Assembly (NCBI RefSeq): GCF_002258315.1
Contig: NZ_NOYD01000050.1
Location: 186,001-250,000, forward strand
Length of the DNA: 64,000 nt
Direction of reading: 5' to 3'
Origin: Rhodococcus sp. 06-462-5
GTDB taxonomy: Bacteria; Actinomycetota; Actinomycetes; Mycobacteriales; Mycobacteriaceae
In this document: positions 58,501 through 64,000 of the stretch, one piece after another
Layout of the letters: each line of letters begins with the position of its first letter
Numbering within the stretch: position 1 is the stretch's first letter
The notes under the pieces: generated by a model
What the model saw: only the letters and a program-made list of their open reading frames with translations
Database searches by the model: none
Told to the model about the DNA's origin: nothing
Position numbers and translations under genes: made by a program

Positions 58501-59267
58501 GCACCCGTGGCCGGAATCGACTCCAGATTGGTCAGGTTCTCCAGGCTGATCCGACGCCGGTCGTAGAGCTTGACCGACACCGGATAGGTGTCGTCGTTCC
58601 CCAGATCGGGCCCGAAGGTGTCGGTACCGAGGGCACCTCTGTCGGCGAGCCTGCCCGTATCGATCAACCACTGCGCGGCTTCGGCGGAAAAGCCGGGTTG
58701 GTGCGTCACACCGTCCGCGTCCGCGTTGGCGTATGCATCGGTCCCCCAGCGTGACGCCCATCCGGTCCACAGAATGACGGCCGCCCCTCGCGGAATGGCT
58801 CCGTTGACTGCTTCCCAGTTCTGCAGGTCGGCCACCGTCACGGCGTAGTCGGCGTCGGCTGCTGCCCGATCACGAATGTCGATCTTCACCGCAGGCAGAA
58901 ACAGATCCTCCGGATCGAGCTGGTCGGCGGTCAGCCCACCTTCCTGGAAGTGTGCGGGCGCTCCCCAGTGCGTGCCGGTGTGCTCGCCCTCCTTGACGTA
59001 CCGGAGGTAGAAGCCGTCGTCGGCGACGGTGAACGCCGTCTCGAGCGAGAACTCGGGATCGCCGGGAAAGATCGGGGTGAGCGCCGGATCGTTGACGTGC
59101 GACAGAGACACGATCCGGAGCAGTCGGTCCAGCGGAACAGCCGGTGTCGGCGGCTGCGCCGAGCCGGTACCGGGCAGGGCGTCGGCGGTGGCGGGTGCCA
59201 CCAGCCGGGCTCCGATCACCACCGCCAAACCTGTTGTCGCACGGCGAAAGAGCTGCCTTCTCTTCAT
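58416..59267 (-). CDS. Exported cyclase-family hydrolase (kynurenine-formamidase-like)
   Basis: 283 residues. The N-terminus MKRRQLFRRATTGLAVVIGA has twin arginines and a hydrophobic stretch, a likely Tat signal peptide, cleaved near TADALPG. The mature part is a PF04199-type cyclase with metal motif EHTGTHWGAPAHFQ; in kynurenine formamidases the residue after HxGTHx is Asp, here it is Gly, so metal binding may differ. TGWASRWG and HQPGFSAEAAQWLID are family-like. ATG 59267 chosen so that the signal peptide starts the protein. Substrate unknown. Tail-to-tail overlap of 85 bp with the GGDEF gene. Confidence 0.82.
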   Translation of the reverse strand: MKRRQLFRRATTGLAVVIGARLVAPATADALPGTGSAQPPTPAVPLDRLLRIVSLSHVNDPALTPIFPGDPEFSLETAFTVADDGFYLRYVKEGEHTGTHWGAPAHFQEGGLTADQLDPEDLFLPAVKIDIRDRAAADADYAVTVADLQNWEAVNGAIPRGAAVILWTGWASRWGTDAYANADADGVTHQPGFSAEAAQWLIDTGRLADRGALGTDTFGPDLGNDDTYPVSVKLYDRRRISLENLTNLESIPATGAYVLVGGPINRAGSGSPATIFGLVPKLP

Positions 59268-59346
59268 GTCCCCGGCCCACCTCTCATCGGCGCCCCGTGC
59301 GCCGCCCCGACGCAACCTTAGGCCACGGCTGCCGCGGACGGCAGTA

Positions 59347-61371
59347 TCAGCCGATTCGAATCGGGTCTATCTGAACCCGCACTCCGCCGCCGAGCTTCTT
59401 GGCGCTACGGGATGCCTGAGCGGCGGCCAGCGCCCGCGCCAAGGCCGCCCCGGTGCTGCGCGGCACACGGATCAACAGCCGCTGCACATCACCGGGAAGC
59501 ACGTCCTCACCGCCGCCCGCGGGTGCGCGTTGGCCGTCCGGCAGATCGACCGGTCCGAGGATCTCCACTGCCTCGGGCAGATCTGCACCCTCCACCAGCG
59601 CCGTGATCGCATCGGTGGTTCCGTCGATCGCCGCGACGTGTACGGCGGGCGGGAACCGTACCTCCACTCGTTCGTCCAACTGACTTCTGGCGTGCCACAG
59701 AGGATCCCAGCGAACCAGCGCCTGCACCGTCGGTATCTCGGACTCGGCGACGACGACCACTCGGCCACCTGCCGTGCCGGGCCGGACCAACGCGGCGGCC
59801 GTCATCCACCGACGCAGTGTCTCCTCTGCCGCGCGCAGGTCTGCCCGGCCGAGCAGGGCCCAGCCGTCCAGCAGGAGGGCCGCGCCGTACCCCCCGTCGA
59901 CTGTCGGCTCGGCACCGACGGTGGACACGACCAGACCGGCACCGGGTCGGACGGCGTCGAGCACGGCGGCGCCTCCCGAGTTGTGTATCGGCACGCCCGG
60001 AAATGCCCGTCCGAGTTCCTCGGCGGTGCGGCCCGCTCCGATCACGACCGCCCGCAGGTTGCGTGATCCGCACACGGTGCACCGGTGCGCGGTGTCGGCG
60101 ATTCCACACCACGAGCACGTCGGACTGCCGGCTCCGTCGCTTCCAGGAGCGGACGGCAGGGCCAACGGCCCGTTGCACCGGCGGCACCTAGCCGGGTGCC
60201 GACACTTCGCACACGCCAGCGACGGCACGTATCCGCCGCGCGGAACTTGAACCAGCACAGGCGAATCGGCTTTCAATGCGGCGCGCGCCGCCTCGAACGC
60301 GATCGCGGGTAGCCGGGCGACACGGGCTGCCGGATCCCGCGCGAGCGCATGGTCCGAGTCCGCCAAGGCCACCACATGGGGTTGACGCTCACGGACCAAC
60401 TCACGGGGAGCCACCAGGTCGTGTGCCCAACCGGAATCGACGAGAGCTTCCGCCTCCGCAGTCCGTGAATGTCCGCCGATCACCACCGCTGCCCCGGATA
60501 CGTGTGCTCGGAGCAACGCCACTTCTCTGGCGTGCGGATACGGCGAGCGGGGCTCGGCGAAACTGTCGTCACCGTCGTCCCAAACGGCAATCATGCCCAG
60601 GGTGGACACCGGAGCGAACACGGCGCTGCGCGTACCCACCACAACGACCGGACCCGATCGCAGACCGCGCAACCATTGCCGATACCGCTTCGCCGGACCC
60701 AAGCCGGCCGACAACGCCACCACCCGATCGGCACCGAGCAGCGCCGAGCAGGCCGATTCCAGTCGATCGAGGTCTCGCTGATCCGGTACCACCACCACCG
60801 CGGATCGTCCGGCGGCGACGGTCACGGCAGCGGCCTCCGCCAACCGCGCCGGCCACCGCTCACCCGGCAACGCCTGCCATACCGCTCGCGGTACGCGTCC
60901 CGACGCCAACGCGTCGAGGAAGTTCGAGCCGTGGGTGTAGGCCGACCAGGCAGCCCGGTCGATGGCCGGCTCGACCGGCGGCTCGACGACGGGTGCCTGT
61001 TCTGCCTCGACGCGGGCGTGGCGAGCCGGGATCGCCAGACGCAGCACGTCCGCTCTGGTACCGGCGTACCGATCGGCCACTGCCTCGGCCAGTTCCGCGA
61101 TCTCCGGGGTCAGAACTTGCTCCGCCGACACCACCCGATCGAGCCAGCCGAGCTTGCCGGAATGCTCGGTCTCGGCCAGTCTGGCCAGCACGAAACCGTC
61201 GACCAATCGGCCCGCGAACCGAACCCGAACTCGCACACCGGGCCGAGCATCACTGCTCATCTCCTCGGGGACGAGGTAGTCGAACTCTCGGTCGAGATGC
61301 GGCAGCGGCAACATCGGGAGAATGCGTGCGATCGGAAGATCCGACGCCGCCACCCGCGCTACGCCCGCCAC
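59347..61371 (-). CDS. priA: PriA-like primosomal protein N' with degenerate helicase motifs
   Basis: 674 residues. PriA restarts stalled replication forks. The N-terminal DNA-binding domain (PLPHLDREFDYLVPEE) and the zinc-binding region are conserved (CAKCRHPARCRRC, CSWCG, HRCTVCG). The Walker A loop is missing (AAGRSAVVVVPDQ in its place) and DEAH is replaced by WDDGDDSF, so helicase activity is unlikely; actinobacterial PriA proteins are known for this loss. GTG 61371 with AGGAGG-type sequence upstream. Downstream of metK as in mycobacteria. Confidence 0.9.
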   Translation of the reverse strand: MAGVARVAASDLPIARILPMLPLPHLDREFDYLVPEEMSSDARPGVRVRVRFAGRLVDGFVLARLAETEHSGKLGWLDRVVSAEQVLTPEIAELAEAVADRYAGTRADVLRLAIPARHARVEAEQAPVVEPPVEPAIDRAAWSAYTHGSNFLDALASGRVPRAVWQALPGERWPARLAEAAAVTVAAGRSAVVVVPDQRDLDRLESACSALLGADRVVALSAGLGPAKRYRQWLRGLRSGPVVVVGTRSAVFAPVSTLGMIAVWDDGDDSFAEPRSPYPHAREVALLRAHVSGAAVVIGGHSRTAEAEALVDSGWAHDLVAPRELVRERQPHVVALADSDHALARDPAARVARLPAIAFEAARAALKADSPVLVQVPRGGYVPSLACAKCRHPARCRRCNGPLALPSAPGSDGAGSPTCSWCGIADTAHRCTVCGSRNLRAVVIGAGRTAEELGRAFPGVPIHNSGGAAVLDAVRPGAGLVVSTVGAEPTVDGGYGAALLLDGWALLGRADLRAAEETLRRWMTAAALVRPGTAGGRVVVVAESEIPTVQALVRWDPLWHARSQLDERVEVRFPPAVHVAAIDGTTDAITALVEGADLPEAVEILGPVDLPDGQRAPAGGGEDVLPGDVQRLLIRVPRSTGAALARALAAAQASRSAKKLGGGVRVQIDPIRIG

Positions 61372-61461
61372 CGCACCTCCTCCTCGATTCTCACCCCACA
61401 CTCGATGTCGGAGCACCGAGCCGGTGCGAGCAGGGTACGTGCAGAACGGTCGAAGCCGAAC

Positions 61462-62676
61462 TCAGAGTCCGGCGGCCTCGCGGAGCTTGCCTGCGCGATC
61501 GGTGGACTCCCACGGGAGATCGATGTCGGTGCGGCCGAAGTGACCGTACGCCGCAGTGGGCGCATAGATCGGTCGCAGCAGATCCAGATCACGAATGATG
61601 GCACCGGGACGCAAGTCGAACACCTCGCTGATCGCCGCCTGAATGCGCGCGGGATCGGTCTTCTCGGTGCCGAACGTCTCGACGAACAAACCGACCGGCG
61701 CGGCCTTGCCGATGGCGTACGCCACCTGGACCTCGATGCGATCGGCGAGACCAGCCGCGACAGCGTTCTTCGCGACCCAGCGCATCGCGTAGGCAGCGCT
61801 GCGGTCGACCTTGGACGGGTCCTTGCCGGAGAACGCACCGCCGCCGTGCCGGGCCATGCCGCCGTAGGTGTCGACGATGATCTTGCGACCGGTCAGCCCG
61901 GCGTCACCCATCGGTCCACCGAGCACGAACTTTCCGGTGGGATTGACCAACAGACGTACATCGGAGGTGTCCAGCGTCGGCACGTCCAACTCGGCAAGCA
62001 CCGACCCGAGCACCTTCTCCCGGATATCGGGAGTGAGCAGGTTGTCGAGATCGATGTCGGCCGCGTGCTGGGTCGAGATCACCACGGTGTCGAGCCGAAC
62101 GGCGTTGTCACCGTCGTACTCGATCGTCACCTGAGTCTTGCCGTCCGGGCGCAGGTACGGCAGCACGCCACTCTTGCGGACCTCGGTCAGTCGCCGAGAG
62201 AGCCTGTGCGCCAACGCGATCGGCAGCGGCATCAGCTCGGGAGTGTCGGTGTTGGCGTAACCGAACATCAAGCCCTGATCCCCCGCGCCCTGACGGTCGA
62301 TCTCGTCGTCGGACAGTCCTTCGACTCGGGCCTCGTGCGAATGATCGACGCCCTGAGCAATCTCGGGAGACTGCGCGCCGATCGCAACGTTCACGCCGCA
62401 CGAATTTCCGTCGAACCCTTTGGCCGACGAGTCGTACCCGATCTCGAGCACCTTCTCGCGCACGATCTTGGGGATGTCGGCATACGCGGTGGTGTTGACC
62501 TCACCCGCGACGTGCACCTGGCCGGTGGTGACCAGAGTCTCCACGGCCACCCGAGCTCGCGGATCCTCCGTCAACAGAGCATCGAGAATCGAATCGCTGA
62601 TGGCGTCACAGATCTTGTCGGGATGACCCTCTGTGACGGACTCGCTGGTGAAAAGCCGACTACCGGACTTGCTCAC
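61462..62676 (-). CDS. metK: S-adenosylmethionine synthetase
   Basis: 404 residues (mycobacterial MetK is 403). Makes SAM from Met and ATP. Motifs: [19 protein letters not shown], the hexapeptide GAGDQG in [12 protein letters not shown], and [22 protein letters not shown] 62676 with AGGAAG upstream; the longer frame lacks homology. The 182-bp gap to coaBC holds a hairpin and a palindrome (separate entries) but no SAM riboswitch core that I can see. Confidence 0.97.
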   Translation of the reverse strand: MSKSGSRLFTSESVTEGHPDKICDAISDSILDALLTEDPRARVAVETLVTTGQVHVAGEVNTTAYADIPKIVREKVLEIGYDSSAKGFDGNSCGVNVAIGAQSPEIAQGVDHSHEARVEGLSDDEIDRQGAGDQGLMFGYANTDTPELMPLPIALAHRLSRRLTEVRKSGVLPYLRPDGKTQVTIEYDGDNAVRLDTVVISTQHAADIDLDNLLTPDIREKVLGSVLAELDVPTLDTSDVRLLVNPTGKFVLGGPMGDAGLTGRKIIVDTYGGMARHGGGAFSGKDPSKVDRSAAYAMRWVAKNAVAAGLADRIEVQVAYAIGKAAPVGLFVETFGTEKTDPARIQAAISEVFDLRPGAIIRDLDLLRPIYAPTAAYGHFGRTDIDLPWESTDRAGKLREAAGL

Positions 62677-62701
62677 GGACTTCCTCTCGACGCATGTTCC
62701 T

Positions 62702-62731
62702 GCCCGACCCGACGCCTCGCGCCGGTCGGGC
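62702..62731 (-). other. Hairpin in the metK leader
   Basis: GCCCGACC (62702-62709) pairs with GGTCGGGC (62724-62731), with further pairing possible inside the 14-nt loop. It lies 26 nt upstream of the metK GTG. Could be a coaBC terminator or a leader element; function not assignable. Confidence 0.4.
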
Positions 62732-62795
62732 ACTCCACGAAAATTTGACGTTCCCTCGGTGTTATCGCCCCTGCCGGAGCCAGGCAAACCTCTAC

Positions 62796-62813
62796 GGCAC
62801 TACACGTGGTGCC
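62796..62813. promoter_or_regulatory. Near-perfect 18-bp palindrome between coaBC and metK
   Basis: GGCACTACACGTGGTGCC is symmetric except for one T/G pairing and the centre, about 120 bp upstream of metK. Looks like a dimeric regulator site; regulator unknown. Confidence 0.35.
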
Positions 62814-62858
62814 CAGCACGGTAGCCGGTGCGACATCGATCGTGCATCCTCGCCGTCG

Positions 62859-64000
62859 TCACGGGTTCGATTTCGGTCGAGGACTCCGTGCGTCGAGCAT
62901 CTGCGCCACCGAATCCAGAACGCGGCTCGCGAGAAGCGCTTTGGAGCCCTCGCCGAGCGCGTCCTCGGAACCGTCGGAACCGAGCAACCATCCGTCGTTG
63001 TGGTCGACCTCGAAGGCCTTGCCGTCGCCGACAGCGTTGACCACGAGCAGGTCGCAGCCCTTGCGTTCGAGCTTGGCCCGGGCATACGTCAGCACGTCTC
63101 CGTCCGCATCCCCGGTCTCGGCGGCGAATCCGACGATGACCGTGGACGATTCGAGCTCACCGTCGCGGCGAGCCGAGACGAGTCCGGCGAGAATGTCGTC
63201 GTTGCGGACCAACGGGATCGACGACGGCTCGTTCGACCCCTTCTTGATCTTGCTGCCCGCGATGGACTCCGGGCGGAAGTCGGCGACCGCGGCCGCCATC
63301 ACCACTGCATCGACACCGACGGCAAGTTTGCGAACGGCGTCCTGCATGTCCGACGCCGTCTTGACGTGCACCACGTCGACCGCGGCCGGAGCGTCGAGGT
63401 CGCTGGTGTATCCGGCGACCAACGTCACCTGGGCTCCGCGTTGCGCTGCCACGCGTGCGAGTGCGTATCCCTGCTTGCCGGAGCTTCGATTGCCCAGAAA
63501 ACGGACCGGGTCGAGAGGTTCACGAGTGCCGCCGGCAGACACCAGAACATGGCGTCCTTCGAGGTCTCGAGGGAGCGCATCCGCTCGCTCGGTCACGAGC
63601 ATGGACAGTGCGAAGATCTCGTCCGGCTCCGGCAGCCGACCCGATCCGGTGTCATGTCCGGTCAGACGCCCCGACGCCGGTTCGATCACGTGGGTACCGC
63701 GCGAGCGAAGGGTCGCGACGTTGGCGACCGTGGCGGGGTGCTCCCACATCTCGGTGTGCATCGCGGGAGCCAGGACCACCGGGCACCGCGCGGTGAGCAG
63801 AGTGGCCGTCAGAAGATCGTCGGCCCGTCCCCCGGCGATGCGTGCCATGAGGTCCGCGGTAGCGGGCGCGACCACGACGAGGTCCGCCTCCTGCCCCAGG
63901 CGCACGTGCGGGACCTCCGGCACGTCCGCGAAGACCCCGGTGTGCACCGGTTGCCCGGACAGCGCCTCGAACGTCGCGCGCCCGACGAACTCCAGAGCGG
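62859..64000 (-). CDS. coaBC: CoaBC, phosphopantothenoylcysteine synthetase/decarboxylase (cut by window edge)
   Basis: C-terminal 380 residues; the start lies beyond the right edge, since the frame continues open through the last base (ending ...LEFVGRATFEALSGQPVHTG read in coding order). Bifunctional enzyme of coenzyme A synthesis. CoaC decarboxylase part: VVVAPATADLMARIAGGRADDLL and APAMHTEMWEHPATVANV with the PAMN-like loop. CoaB synthetase part: VLVSAGGTREPLDPVRFLGN, NRSSGKQGYALA, MAAAVADFRPE, KIKKG. Neighbour of metK as in mycobacteria. Confidence 0.95.
   Translation of the reverse strand, partial: ALEFVGRATFEALSGQPVHTGVFADVPEVPHVRLGQEADLVVVAPATADLMARIAGGRADDLLTATLLTARCPVVLAPAMHTEMWEHPATVANVATLRSRGTHVIEPASGRLTGHDTGSGRLPEPDEIFALSMLVTERADALPRDLEGRHVLVSAGGTREPLDPVRFLGNRSSGKQGYALARVAAQRGAQVTLVAGYTSDLDAPAAVDVVHVKTASDMQDAVRKLAVGVDAVVMAAAVADFRPESIAGSKIKKGSNEPSSIPLVRNDDILAGLVSARRDGELESSTVIVGFAAETGDADGDVLTYARAKLERKGCDLLVVNAVGDGKAFEVDHNDGWLLGSDGSEDALGEGSKALLASRVLDSVAQMLDARSPRPKSNP

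Noticed and set aside
62677-62858. SAM riboswitch before metK
   Set aside because: No SAM-I, SAM-II or SAM-IV core recognised; only a simple hairpin and a palindrome.

Overview
The window is high-G+C DNA from a mycolic-acid-producing actinomycete, most likely Rhodococcus or a close Nocardiaceae relative. I infer this from gene content and from protein similarity to mycobacterial and corynebacterial orthologues that I know from memory; no search was run. Typical markers are the mabA-inhA pair, MptB mannosyltransferase, the RipA-type NlpC/P60 hydrolase, AcnR, OpcA, WhiA, and an actinobacterial PriA with degenerate helicase motifs. Gene order is broadly colinear, in inverted orientation, with the M. 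tuberculosis stretch running from coaBC/metK (about Rv1391) to inhA (Rv1484). This is conserved chromosomal core, not an island. I see no IS element, phage, CRISPR array, tRNA or rRNA gene.

Layout. 1-6252 (minus): ripA-like hydrolase, moxR, DUF58, VWA membrane protein, fabG1 (mabA) and the 5' part of inhA; the Rv1476-like membrane protein lies upstream (6692-7234). 7583-11073 (plus): aconitase and its TetR repressor AcnR, with an AcnR-type operator placed between the -35 and -10 of acn. 11084-12715: ABC-F ATPase (minus). 12872-15795 (plus): an SDR, an orphan lycopene cyclase and Ku, apparently an insertion relative to mycobacterial order. 15817-22284 (minus): complete SufR-B-D-C-S-U-T iron-sulfur assembly operon, SufB without an intein, with a SufR-type palindrome at its head. 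22394-26946 (plus): mptB, an ABC-2 exporter and ctaA. 27086-29590: small hypothetical protein, quinone oxidoreductase, ctaB. 30002-36436 (plus): pentose-phosphate operon tkt-tal-zwf-opcA-pgl. 36661-42922 (minus): ppc, secG, tpiA, pgk, gap. 43043-48079 (minus): whiA, yvcK, rapZ, uvrC. 48151-52826 (minus): PH-domain protein and riboflavin genes ribH-ribBA-ribE-ribD, headed by rpe. 52862: YjbR protein (plus). 53284-55673: rsmB and fmt. 55761-59267: a non-core insert of PadR regulator, GGDEF membrane protein and Tat-type exported cyclase. 59347-64000: priA, metK and partial coaBC.

The genes form tight, often translationally coupled operons (4-bp ATGA/GTGA overlaps are frequent). A recurring feature is a TAnnnT -10-like hexamer 6-8 nt before the start codon of at least eight genes, which suggests leaderless transcripts. 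I found no undescribed system. The most valuable observations are regulatory (AcnR and SufR operators, PadR promoter palindrome, leaderless starts, terminators), plus a RapZ homologue whose Walker A lysine position holds leucine.
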